A DNA stretch of 64,000 nucleotides from Chondrosia reniformis (Eukaryota > Porifera > Demospongiae > Chondrillida > Chondrillidae): positions 4,712,001 through 4,776,000 of the forward strand of contig OX359194.1 in assembly GCA_947172415.1 (NCBI GenBank). The letters run 5' to 3'. Made by a program: the position numbers and the translations under genes. The first letter of the stretch is position 1. Each line of letters begins with the position of its first letter. The notes beneath the pieces are model-generated. The model searched no databases and had not been told where the DNA came from. It worked only from the letters and a program-made list of their open reading frames with translations. Below are positions 45,291 to 57,145 of this stretch, one piece after another.

Positions 45291-47772
45291 ATGTACCATC
45301 CCAAAGATAAGTTCGACGCAGTTATAAGGAATCCTTATTCTATTATCGATTGCTCAGAGCGAGCTACTATTTCATTATGCTACGAGCTTAGAAACATCAA
45401 GGAACGTATTGCCCGTCATCGCAACCATCTTGTTTTCTTTCTCAGATGTAGGGACAAGAAGATTGTACCTAAGGGACTATGAGTTCAGTTTCAGATCACT
45501 ACGGAAAAGGCCAAACGGCTCGCGTTTCGCACGTCAATGGCCTTAGTACGTGAACGTATCGGCGCCACCCACTGGACTCTCCATCGCTCTAGAACTCATT
45601 TAGCATCCTGTGAGGAGTCCTTAAAGATGTTAGTCAATGATGAAACCTTCTATAAATTAGAAGAATGGAGTGACAGTATAGCTGAAAGGACCTTCCAGGA
45701 GACTAAAAAGAGACAGAGGGAGAAGTTCCAGGCCCTGTTGGAAAAAACATCCAGGAAAGATAAGTTCACACCTATTGACATTAAGAAGGTGGTTACCAAT
45801 CTTAGCAAAAAAGAATTGACAACTCATCAGACAAATGTCTTATCTCTAGGACTAAACTTTATACCTACTCCATCTTCACTTCCACAGGAGGACATCATCA
45901 CTGGAACTGAGACTCTGGCCCGAACCCTTCCAGGAACACTCGGTGAGAAACTCAGAGGTGAGGTACAACACTGCCTAGCTAAAGCTGAGGCCCCATGCTC
46001 CAACCTGACCAAAAGTCAGCAAGTAGCAATCAAGGAGCTTAGGTCTGATCCTGAAACCATCATCCTTCCAGCGGATAAAGGGAATGCCACTGTCCTTATG
46101 GATAGGAAGGACTATGACCAGAAGATAAGGGCACTCTTGGATGATACGAGTTATCAAGCCATTAAGAGAAACCCCACAATGAAGATAGAACGGAAGGTAA
46201 CTGAAGTTCTAAGGTCACTTGAGAAAAAAGGCAAACTCCCCTCTGATCTAAGGAAGAAGGTTCAGAACCAAAACAGCTCCACACCTCAGCTCTACGGATT
46301 ACCAAAAATCCACAAGGCAAGTGTACCCTTGAGACCAATTGTTTCCTCCATTAATTCCCCTACCTACAACCTTTCCAGGTACCTGGCAGGGGTATTGTCA
46401 CCACTATGGGGGAAAACTTCTCACTTTGTGCGGAATTCTCATGACTTTGTCAAGAAGATCAGGGGAATGGATGTGAACACCAAAGATAAGTTGATCAGTT
46501 TCGATGTAAAGAGCCTATTTACCAAAGTACCCATTGATCTATCTCTACAGATCATCAGGAGACGACTTGCGCAGGACCCTAACTTGGAGCAACGGACACC
46601 CTTGGATGTATCCACCATGCATTGCGGATCTTACGGAACTCTGTCTCAGGACAACGTACTTCCTGTACAGTGATGAGTTCTTTGAGCAGAAGGAAGGGGC
46701 AGCCATGGGATCTCCTCTCTCCCCGGTGGTAGCGAACATCTTCATGGAGGAATTCGAAATACAAGCTCTTCGTGCTGCTGTGATAAGGCCTAAGTTGTGG
46801 TTGAGGTATGTGGATGACACATTTGTCATCTGGAATCATGGTGACGAGCAGCTGGAGGACTTCTTGAGTTTCCTCAATGGAAGACATCGCAACATCGAAT
46901 TTACCATGGAGAAGGAGACCAATGGTTCCTTACCCTTCCTGGATGTGCAAGTAAAGAAGTGCATGGGAAGTTTGGACACATTTGTGTATAGGAAACCAAC
47001 ACACACAGACAGGTACCTTCACTTTACCTCTCATCACCACCCTAGGGTAAAAACTGGTATCGCACTGTGTCTCAAAGACAGAGCCGAAAAGATCTGTGGA
47101 CCAAACTCCAGTAGCTTGGAAAAAGAAAAGGAGCACCTGGAAGGAGTACTTCAAGCTAATGGATACCCTAAATGGGAGGCTCACAGACTGCTCAACAGGA
47201 GAAGGCAGACTAAGGGGAGTGAGGATGAGTGTAAACACAAACTCTTTATTCCATATATAAAGGGACTCAGTGAGATGATCGATAAAAGCTGTAGAAAAAT
47301 GGGTATCCAGACCATTTTCTCCAAGCAGAGATCACTGAGAACCATTTTATCCAAACCAAAACAGCCACAACCACCTATGGATATCAAGGGTGTAGTTTAC
47401 CTAATTCCTTGCTCTGAGTGTTCTGCAGTCTACATTGGCGAAACTGGAAGGACCCTGAAAGTGAGATTGGCAGAACACAAGCGAGCAGTCAGGATGGGGG
47501 ATGTGAACAACGGTATAGCTGTTCACTCCCTCAAGACTGGCCACTCAATTGCTTGGGACAAGGCCAAGATTACAGACAGGGAAACCCACTGGCAAAGGAG
47601 AAGGGTCAAAGAAGCCATCAGGATCCAGAGGAGTCAGGTGAGAATGAATTTAGATCAAGGCATTGTGTTACATCAAGCCTGGAGACGATTTAATATTCAT
47701 ACTTCCTGTTTTTCTCATTCTGCTGAGGGTCACATGACAGGAAGTGGGAATGGCGGGAAAAATCCTCTATAA
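45291..47772 (+). pseudogene. PLE reverse transcriptase + C-terminal GIY-YIG endonuclease, near-intact
   Basis: From the ATG in the pLTR (MYHPKDKFDAVIRNPYSI) the frame encodes about 826 residues: a basic N-terminal domain, the RT with PQLYGLPKIHKA (about 335), FDVKSLFTKVP (about 405), GSPLSPVVANIFMEEFE (about 470) and catalytic YVDD (about 505), a linker, and the GIY-YIG endonuclease VYLIPCSECSAVYIGETGR (about 702) ending at 47,772. Two lesions: an in-frame TGA at 45,480-45,482, where PLEs usually carry Arg (PKGL-stop-VQ), and a 4-base insertion (ATGC) near 46,613 that shifts the frame between DVST and IADLTEL. Catalytic residues of both enzymes are intact, so this is a very young but probably inactive copy. 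The domain order (RT then nuclease) is that of the canonical Penelope/Neptune/Poseidon lineage. Confidence 0.9.
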
Positions 47773-47905
47773 ATAGAGGCAATTCTTCCACTCAACCATC
47801 AGTCACTGAGGAAGACCCCCAGGGTCGAAACGTTTGACCAAGAAGTGAAAAAAACCAACTGCGTTTTTAAATGCTCAAAAGTCGAAGGATGTACCATCCC
47901 AAAGA
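47768..47905 (+). mobile_element. 3' pLTR of PLE copy A
   Basis: Repeats the 5' pLTR from TATAAATAGAGGCAATTC to GTACCATCCCAAAG. It ends at the 11-bp target duplication. Confidence 0.85.
47802..47838 (+). ncRNA. Hammerhead-like motif, 3' pLTR of PLE copy A
   Basis: Identical in core and stems to the motif at 45,205-45,241. The two sense motifs lie 2,597 bp apart, so cleavage at both would release one unit-length element RNA. Confidence 0.65.
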
Positions 47906-47916
47906 TTCCATTTACT

Positions 47917-49611
47917 AGTTGTAGTTACTAGTTGTATGTATTAGTTGTATGTATTACTAACTAGTTGTATGTATAAATAGTAGTTGTATCTACTAGTGTT
48001 ATTCACCTGTTATATGTACTAGTTGTATGTACAAGTTGTATGTACTAGTTATATGTACTAGTTGTATGTACTAGTAACTAGTTGTATGTACTAGTTATAT
48101 GTACTAGTTGTATGTTACAGTGGTACAAACTAGTTGTAAGTACTCATTACTAGTGGTATGTTCTACATGTAGATCCTAGGACTAGTTATATTTATTAGTT
48201 TGAGGTTCTACTTGTATGTACTCAATTGTAAGTAGTAGTTGCATTTTATAATTGTATGTTGTAATTGTATGCACTAGTTATGTGCCAGGTGTATGCTGAG
48301 TGTGTATGTACTAATTGTATGTAATAGTTATGTACTAGTTGTAGGTACTAGTTCTATGTACTATTTATAAGTACTACTTGAATGGACTAATGGTGTATAA
48401 TTGTGGTATGTACTAGTTACATTTACTAGTAACTAGTTGGATGCATAAATAGTAGTTGTATCTACTAGTTTTATTCACCTGTTATATGCAATAGTTGTAT
48501 GTATTGCTTGTATTTACTGGTAGTATGTTCTAGTTTTATGTACTATTTATATGTACTAATTAAATGCATATGTACTGGTTTAATGTACTAGTTGTATGTA
48601 CTAGTTGTATGTACTAGTGGTATGTACTAGTTATATATACTAGTTGTATGTACTAGCTGTATATACTTGTAATTATCTGAATGTACTGATTGTATATATT
48701 AGTTGTAATTACTGGTTGTTTGTAGTTATATGTACTAGTTGTATGTACTAGTTGTTTGTAATTGTTGTATGTACTAATTATATGTGCTAGTTGTATGTAC
48801 TAGTTGTCGGTACTAGTATATAACAATCTGTATTTACTAGTTGTATGTACTAGTTGTAAGTGCTAAATATATATAGTTATATGTACTAATTGTATATACT
48901 AGTTATATATACTAGTTGTAGTTACAAGTTGTATGTACTAGTTGTATGTATACGTTCTCTGTATTAGTTGTATGTACTAGTCAGATGTACCAGTTGTATG
49001 TACTAGTTGTATGTACTAGTTGTATGCACTAGTAACTATCTGTATGTACTAATTGTATACTAGTTGTATGTACTAGTTCTATGTCCTAGTACCTAGTTGG
49101 ATGTATAAATAGTAGTTGTATCTACTAGTTTTATTTACCTGTTATATGTACTAGTTGTATGTATATATTGCTTGTATTTACTAGTAGTATGTTCTAGTTT
49201 TATGTACTAGTAAGGAGTTGTATGTATGAGTTTTAGGTACTAATTGTATGTACTAGTTGAATGTACTAGTTGTATGTATTAGTTGTAAGTACTCTTTACT
49301 AGTTGTATATTCCAATTGTATGTACTGGGACTTTTTATATTTACTAATTGAAGAATCTAGTTGTATGTACACCATTCTAAGAAATAGTTGCATGTTCCAG
49401 TTGTATGTACTAACTGTAAGTACTAGTTATGTGCTAGTTGTAAGTTCCAGTTGTATGTACTAATTGTAAGTACTAGTTATGTACTAGTTGTAGATACTAG
49501 TTGTAGGTACTAATTTATGTACCAGTTGTATGTAATTGTTTATGTACTAGTAATATTTACTAGTTGTAGTTACTAGTTGTATGTAATAGTTGTATGTCCT
49601 AGTAACTATAT
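47917..49611 (+). repeat. 13-bp satellite array, segment 13
   Basis: TACTAGTTGTATG-orientation array, more degenerate, with a recurring passage ATAAATAGTAGTTGTATCTA (47,973, 48,442, 49,105). It ends abruptly at about 49,611 where the 23-bp satellite begins. Confidence 0.93.
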
Positions 49612-50689
49612 ATATCCCATAATTGTTTGCCAAATATATCCCTTAGTTTTTGCCCAATATATCCCATAAAATAATCTATAGTCTTAGCCCAATATATCCC
49701 ATATGTTTTCCAAAGATATCTCACAATTTTTGCCATATATATCCCATAATATAACCTATAGTCTTAGCCAATATATCCCATAGCTTTTGCCTAATATATC
49801 CCATAATTTTTCCGAGGATATCTCATAGTTTTTGCAAATATATCCCATAATTTTTGCCAAATATATCCCATAATTTTGACTAATATATCCCTCAGTTTTG
49901 GATTAATATATCCAATTATTTAAAAAGTTGTCAATAATATCCCATAATAGATCCCATAGTTTTAACCAATATACCACTTACTTTTTGTCAAATATATCCC
50001 ATAACTTTTGACAAATATATCCCATAGTATATCCCATAATTTTTGTCCTATATATCCCATAATTTTGGCTAATATATCCTTGGTTTTTGCCTAATATATC
50101 CAATGGACCAATATATCCCATAGTTTTGCCAATTATATCCAACAATTGTTAACCAATATATCACAATATATATCCCATAATGTTTGCCGAATATATCCCC
50201 TAAAATAACCCATAGTCTTAGCCCAATATATCCCATTGTTTTTGCCTAATATATCCCATAGTTTTTGTAAAATATATCCCATATTTTTTTGAAATATATC
50301 CCATAGGTTTTGCGGAATATATCCCATAAAAATACCTATAATCTTAGCTCAATATATCCCATAGTTTTTGCAAAATATATCCCATATCTTTTCCAAATAT
50401 ATCCCATTTTTAACCAATATATCCCATAAAACAACCTTTAGTCTTTTCCCAATATATCCCATAGTTTTTTTCCGAATATATCCCATAGTTATTGCAAGTA
50501 TATCCCATAATGTTTACCAAATATATCCGTAATTTTGCCTAATATATCCCTCAATTTTTGATTATGATATCCAATTATTTAAAAATATTGCCAATTATAT
50601 CCCATAATATATCCCATAGTTTTAACCAATATACCCCTTAGTTTTTGTCAAATATATCCCTCAGCTTTGGACAAATATAGTGCATTTCA
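49612..50689. repeat. 23-bp satellite array, segment 1
   Basis: Units built on ATATATCCCATAGTTTTT plus a few bases (typically 23 bp, with GCCCA or GCCAA linking). Variants such as AATATAACCTATAGTCTTAG and CAATTATTTAAAAA recur in order, giving higher-order repeats of several hundred bases. No gene is seen. Confidence 0.95.
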
Positions 50690-53600
50690 CCATAAATGGA
50701 AAATTTTACAAATTATGAAAAGTAGTGTAAATAGCTGACAAAAACGATTATTTTTAAAAAGTGGACTTATTGCACCATGGCAACTAATTTATGACAGGTG
50801 GGTTACCATGAAAATGCCTTACAATATAGCGACATTGGTCTCTATCGTTTTTAGAGTGTTGCACAATAGCGTTGTAGAATAAGAATAGAATTGAAAGCTT
50901 CAGTCTTTGTATCTCACTAACGGTAAGAGGTAAGCCAATACTTTTCTAGAAATAGTTATAATAATGTATTTCCTAAAGTTGGATATTGATTGAAACATCA
51001 TATGACAAACTTAAGGTATGATTTTTAGCAAGTCGGCCAATCAACTTGTAGGTACATTCTGTAATTTCAGCCAGTAACGTCTACTGGGCTGGCGCTGACA
51101 CTTTGGCATATTAGGAAGACATAAGTGTGCTAGATTGTGACGGATAGTTTTTGCCTAGTTTCCTTTCAATAAGGAGATAATCGTCTATATTTTGATATTG
51201 TGTTTGTTTAGGCTGCTTGAAGTTATGCATGCGTATTGGAATTTGGTAGACCTTTAGGCCATTCAGCAACCCAGTGACTTTGTATCCTTACTTAATAAGG
51301 TCTTGTCAAAAACGTATCGGAGAGCTTTTACAGAATTTCCATTCTACCTCGTAACTTGGTACCTTTCTTTATGTAACTACGATGATTTGTCACCCTAATG
51401 TCTATTAACATAATCTACGCTTTGTATGGTCTACAAATTAAGCATATCCGTTGAACATTTGATTGTATTTTTCCTTCTTGTTATAGAATGTATCTCAAAG
51501 TTTTAGTATTGTTTGTAATTTCGAAAAAATACCTAATTTTAATTACCATGAATTTATAGGTGTTATGGAAACAATATATATATATATAAGGATAAAACTC
51601 TATAATGTCTCGGTGGGCACTCTCCTATGAGATTTGTATTCTTTCACCTTCACGGCTGCAGCTCTCCCAGTGGTGGCACTCCCATCTGGATCATGATAGG
51701 CATGGTTGTAGTCCCGGCATTTTCTGAAAAATTTACAAATGAGGTCTACATCAGCTGACTCTAATGCAAGTGGAACTGTCCTTCTTAAACCAGCCATAGA
51801 GTAGTCACATCTTTCTCTAGTATACTGCTTAGCCTTGGCCCAGCATCGCTCAAAAGGGTTGAGCTCAGGGTGGAACTATTATGTGAATACATACAAGCAC
51901 ATTCACATTAGCACATTGTGAGATGATTTGAGGCATGTACGGTACAAATCAGCAAAATCTGAACATTCTTTGAGTGCATGGACTGTAAAGCGGAAGGTTT
52001 TTAGAAAGTGTTTGAAAACGGTAAAGTACCTTTTTTCAGTTCTACAAAATGGACGCTTTGTGCTTATATTTCAAGGTGATAAACTGAAATATTTGACACT
52101 TTTTGGTCATTCGATTAATATGGCAAGGACTATGTTCACTGGTACACCCATTAAACGTTCAGTTTTTGCTGATTTGTACGTACCTTTGGATTGAATAGAC
52201 ATTTATGGCCCCTTTCTTCTAAAAACGTTTGCACCATAGGATATTCATACTTAAAGTCTGGAAACTCCTCTAATATTTTCACCATTTCACATCGATTAAG
52301 GTGTGTAGTTTTAACTCCTCGCTCCTGAAGAACAACTTCAAGGCCTTTTGGTGTTCCATCACGAAAAACCATTAACTGCTGCCTCCCATCTGGTAGTCTT
52401 CCTGGTCTCATACGAGGCTGTCCCCCTCCAGGTTTGACATTCATCAGCCTAGCTCTCTGTGCATTCTTTGCATAGATCATGTGGCCACTGCTATGATCAA
52501 ATACCCACACAAGGTCAAAATATTCCTTGGGGTACTTGAACCCTGCTATTTGTACAGCAGTTTCCACATTCTTCATGAACTTATAACCATTCCAGTATCC
52601 ATCTCTCTGGAACTCCAGCAGCACTCTTGCCTGCCTGGGGAATACCCCATGATTCTGCCTTCGTGCATCAGCCAGCTGCTCTACTGAGAGACACAGGTAG
52701 CCTCCATGTTCTTCAATAAAGTCACTTACCATGATGCCATTTCCTTTTCCCTTTGGTCTAACTGCCCCTTGTCTTTCCTGGTCCACCCAGATAGAGCTTT
52801 TGGCATCATTTGCATTAAAGACAGTTTCATCATGGTAAATTAGGACAAGATGCTTTGATTGTGAAGGATCGCCTAGACATGTTTTTTATAATTAAATTTA
52901 CTTGTTGATTTGCTCTTATTGTAGACATACCAGAGTTCCAAGAGGGTATACCATCACTGCAAATGGGTGAAAGTAGGTGATTTCCTCTAGAAATTTGATT
53001 TTTCTGAGAAAATTCATACAAAATTCAACCGTTTCTGGTTTGTCGTGCCCATCACTGTATCCCTGTTTGTTTGGCTTTTGAGTAAAGCCTAGTTTCTTCA
53101 TGTACCTATAATTATTTGTTCGTTAATAATCCTATGAATAGTTCCTTTAAGTTTTAGTTGCGATTAACATACCTATAGGCTGTAACCTCTGATATTGTCT
53201 AGGAAAGCCATCTGATAATTCTAGAGTTTTTTAGAAGTCATTAAACCACTGCTGGAAATTTGCACTGGTTAGGAAGTACTTGGGATCATGAACCATTTCC
53301 CTTAGCCACTCAGTGGCTTTCCTCTTTATGTCCTCATGATTTATTAACATCAACCTGAAATATATAGGTTTCATATGTGATGCACACTATACATTGCAAT
53401 AATATGCTTGCATTTACCATTATGTTTTCCCCTCTTGTCACTCAAAGAATTGCCATTGGTCTTATAAAATTCCTTTCGCCAGCGAGAAATGGAACTCTTC
53501 TCCATTCCTAGGGCATCAGCTGAGTATTTTGCTGAATCAGTTTTACTGAGCAACAGATGTTTTCGATGGTGGTCATAAAGGAGGACACCTAGCCGCTTCC

Positions 53601-54700
53601 TGTCAGAAGTTGACAATGATTTGACCCATTCCTGATGGAGGGTCTGTGCCTTATCAAAGGTCAGTTCATTGTCGCTGTCATCTGCCTCCTATGTAAATAT
53701 GCATGCATATTTGTATTTTGCTTTGAAGTTTTAGAAGTAAATTGTTAATTGTTGTAAATGCATGCTTATGTTAAATTAACTAACGGTGTCTTCAGAGGAA
53801 GAAGATGATTCTTCTGGAGGTAGGTGAAGTTCATTCTCACTCTCCAATATGGCTGGAACAACTTCAGATTGTTCCACATGCACTCCATCATCGTCAACTT
53901 GGGTTTGACCTTAATAAGTTATAGACTCAGTCTGGTTTCATATATATTCAAACTGTGGTCATGATCATTAATCATGATAGTCGTGCATGTATATATATAT
54001 GCATAAATCCAAGCTGCCTTCATTTACATATCCTATCATATACCTTCATCCATGGTTTCAGCCAATACTCCTTGTGCTGGTTGGAAATTCCACCTTTTCT
54101 GTGATAATTCCCTAGCTGCCTTCTTAGTCAGTTTTTTCTTAGATACAAGCTTTCCATAGCCTGTATAACTTATAGACCTTTTAGTTCTATATGATTTTCG
54201 AATTTTATGTGATTCTGAAGGGATTTCTTAGCCTTCTTCACGATTGCCACTTTTGGAGAATTTTGCTCCATATTGGATACTTCAAGTGTCTTAATCAACT
54301 TATGCGTGTATCTAAGTACTCGTATTTTATAGGTAAGTCGTTTCCAAGGTGTTTGGAATGCTTATTCTTAAGAAAATGTCTAAAATATTAATGCATATGT
54401 TATATTACTTAGTAACCACCATTTTGTGATTAAGGAAACACGCATAATGCATGGGTAGCTACGGAACCATAACTCATTAAATATACAAACGTGACCAAAT
54501 GCTCGGCGCTGATTGGCCGGAACATATAGGTAGATTTATTGATCAATATCTCGCTAACGGAGCGAACGTTTTTCAATCCGAAAAGAGATACGCATGCAGT
54601 AGAAATTTATCTTCAACCTGATATTTAATATGTATAATTTATGTTATCTTTTCTCCAACAGCGCTTTAGAATATAATTTTGCATTTATGGTGAAATGCAC
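50690..54700 (-). mobile_element. 4-kb autonomous-type DNA transposon with introns
   Basis: The terminal inverted repeats begin GTGCATTTCACCATAAATG and extend for about 28 bp with one mismatch, flanked by TATA on both sides. Joining the flanks with one TATA removed (GACAAATATATCAC) restores the normal array unit. The TA-rich duplication fits a Tc1/mariner-like (IS630-related) element. It encodes one intron-containing transposase on the minus strand. About 900 bp at the left (50,700-51,600) and 430 bp at the right (54,272-54,700) are non-coding. Confidence 0.88.
51600..54271 (-). pseudogene. DDE transposase, multi-exon, slightly damaged
   Basis: Exons on the minus strand, with GT-AG borders where visible: 54,271-54,044 (basic N-terminus), 53,909-53,785 (acidic, ESSSSEDT), 53,688-53,418 (HTH region, DALGMEKSSISRWRKEF), about 53,340-53,190, about 53,105-52,945 (KKLGFTQKPNKQGY), 52,877-52,187 and 51,885-51,600. 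The catalytic domain has YHDETVFNAND (first Asp, about 52,820), WVDQERQG, VWVFDHSSGH (second Asp, about 52,495) and, across the last intron, NPK|FHPELNPFE (Glu), then KEYKSHRRV. The Asp-to-Glu distance is about 112 residues, far more than the 34 of Tc1. The family is a DDE/IS630-like group common in invertebrates and fungi. Damage: a TAA in NDF-stop-KTL (about 53,232) and a shift in exon 1. Confidence 0.82.
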
Positions 54701-54704
54701 TATA

Positions 54705-57145
54705 TATCACATATTATATCCCATAATTTTTGCACTATATATCCCGTAATTTTGAAAATATATCCTAAAGTTTTTGGTGAATATATCCAATGGACCAGTA
54801 TATCCCATAGTTTTGCCAAATATATCCAACAATTTTTAACCAATATATCTCATAATATATCCCATAATCTTGGCCGAATATATCCCATAAAATAACCTAT
54901 AATCTTAGCCCAAAATATCTCATAGTTTTTGCCAAATATATCCCATATTTTTTCCAAATATATTCTATAATGTTTGCCAAATATATCCCATAATATAACT
55001 TATAGTCTTAGCCCAATATATCTCATAGTCTTTGTCCAGCATATACCATAGTTTTTGCCAAATGTATCCCATAATATAACCTATAGACTGAGCCCATTAT
55101 ATTCCATTGTTTTAACAAAATATATCATATAGTTTTCCGAATATATCCCATAGTTTTTGTAATTATATCCCATAATATTTACCCTATATATCCAATAAAT
55201 TTGCCTAATATATCCCTTAATTGTTGCTTAATATATCCTAAGGACCAGTATATCCAATAGTTTTGCCAAATATATCCAACAATTTTTATTAAATATATCT
55301 CATAATATATCCCATAATTTTCGCCCAATATTTCCAATAGTTTTAGCCCAATATATCCCATAGTTTTTGCCAAATATATCCCATATTTTTTCAAAATATA
55401 TCCCATAATATAACCTATAGTGTGAGCCCAATGCATCCCATAGTTTTGCCAAATATATCCCATAATTTTTCTGAATATATCCCATAGTTTTTGAAATATA
55501 TTCCATAATTTTTGCAAAATATATCCCATAATTTGCCTAATATATCCCTCAGTTTTTGCTTAATTTATCCAATTATCTAAAAATATTTCCAATTATATCC
55601 CATATTATATCCCAAAGTTTTACCCAATATACCCCTTAGTTTTTGTCAAATATTACCCATAGCTTTTTACAAATATATCCCATATTATATCCATAATTTT
55701 GTCCAATGTATCCTATGGTTTTTCCGAATATATCCCATAATTTTGAAAATATATCCCTTATTTTTGTCAAATATTTCTAATAATTTTGACTAATATATTC
55801 TTCAGTTTTTGCTTAATATATTCAATTATTTAAAAACATTGCCATTTATATCCCATAATATATCCCATAGTTTTACCCAATATACCCCTTAGTTTTTTTG
55901 TCAAATATATCCCATAGCTTTAGACAAATGTATCCCATAAATTATCCCATAATGTTTGCCCTATATATCCCATAATTTTGCTTAATACATTCTTGGTTTT
56001 TGCTTAATATATTCAATGGACCAGTATATCCCATTGTTTTGCCAAACAAATCACAAACTTTTTGCTCAATAATTCCCTTAGCTTTTGCCGAATATATCCC
56101 AAAAAATAACCTGTAGTCTTAGCCCAATATATCCCATAGTTTTGCCAAATATATCCCATAATTTTTGCCAAATATATCCCATAATATAACCTATAGTCTT
56201 AGCCCAATAAATCCCATAATATACACTGTGGTCTCAGCCCAATATATCCCTTAGTTTTTGCCCAATATATCCCAATTTTTTTCCAAATATATCCCGTAGG
56301 TTTTTCAAATATATACCATAATACAACCTTTAATTTTAGCCCAATATAACCCATAGTGTTTGCCCAATATATCCCATAATTTTGCCTAATATTTCCCTCA
56401 GTTTTTTCTTTACATATCCGATCATTTAAAAATATTGCCATTTATATTCCATAATATATCCCAAAATGTTACCCAATATAACCCTTACTTTTTGTCATAT
56501 ATATGCCATAGCTTTTGACAAATATATCCTAGGGTATATCCCCTTATGTTTGCCTTTTTATCCAATAATTTTGCCAAAAATATCCCTTAGTTTTTGCTTA
56601 ATATATCCAGTAGACTAGTATATCCCATAGTTTTCCAAATATATCCAACAATTTTTAACCCATGTATCCCATAGTTTTTGCCCAATATATCCCATAAAAT
56701 AACCTTTAGTCTTTGACCAATATATCCCATAATTTTTTCCTAAAATATCCCATATTTTTTCCAAATATATCCCATAATTTTGCCTATTATATCCCCAGTT
56801 TTTGCTTAATATATTCAATTATTTAAAATTATTGCCAATTAAATCCCATAATATATCCCATAGTTTTACCCAATATACCCCTTAGTATTAGTGAAATATA
56901 TCCCATAGCTTTTGACAAATATATCCAATAGTATAAGCCATAATGTTTGCCTTATATATCCCATAATATAACCTATAGTCTTAGCCCAATATATCCCATA
57001 GTTTTTGCACAATATATCCTATAGTTTTTCCCAACGTATACCATAGGTTTGCCAAATATATCCAACAATTTTTAACCAATATATCCCATTATTTTTTCCC
57101 AAAACATCCCATAGTTTTGCCGAATATAGCCCATAAAATAACCTA
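54705..57145. repeat. 23-bp satellite array, segment 2
   Basis: Same satellite as 49,612-50,689. Marker variants such as CCAACAATTTTTAACC (54,827; 57,062) recur at irregular intervals, suggesting several generations of higher-order duplication. Minus-strand open frames (GYILQKLWDIFQK and similar) are translations of the repeat. Confidence 0.94.

Larger units (their letters stand above)
45171..45310 (+). mobile_element. 5' pLTR of PLE copy A
   Basis: Direct repeat of 47,768-47,905 (over 95% alike by eye). In order it holds a TATA box, an initiator-like TCAGT, the hammerhead-like motif, a poly-A tract, and the ATG of the element's ORF at 45,291. Confidence 0.85.
43161..47905 (+). mobile_element. 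PLE copy A: inverted dimer with 11-bp target duplication
   Basis: A single insertion flanked by TTCCATTTACT at 43,150-43,160 and 47,906-47,916. The right part (45,171-47,905) is a complete plus-strand PLE with direct pLTRs at both ends (about 45,171-45,310 and 47,768-47,905). The left part (43,161-45,170) is an inverted, 5'-truncated copy of it, matching 45,934-47,902, preceded at 43,161-43,200 by about 40 bp of the next unit's start, the trace of a tandem. The two arms are almost identical (only a few differences are visible). Together they form a 2-kb-arm hairpin around a 763-bp spacer. All this is typical of PLE insertions. Confidence 0.92.

Noticed and set aside
43411-47693. Antisense and alternative-frame ORFs of 60-102 residues inside the PLE copies
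   Set aside because: They overlap the RT/GIY-YIG frame, have no domains, and occur symmetrically in both arms simply because the arms are inverted copies.
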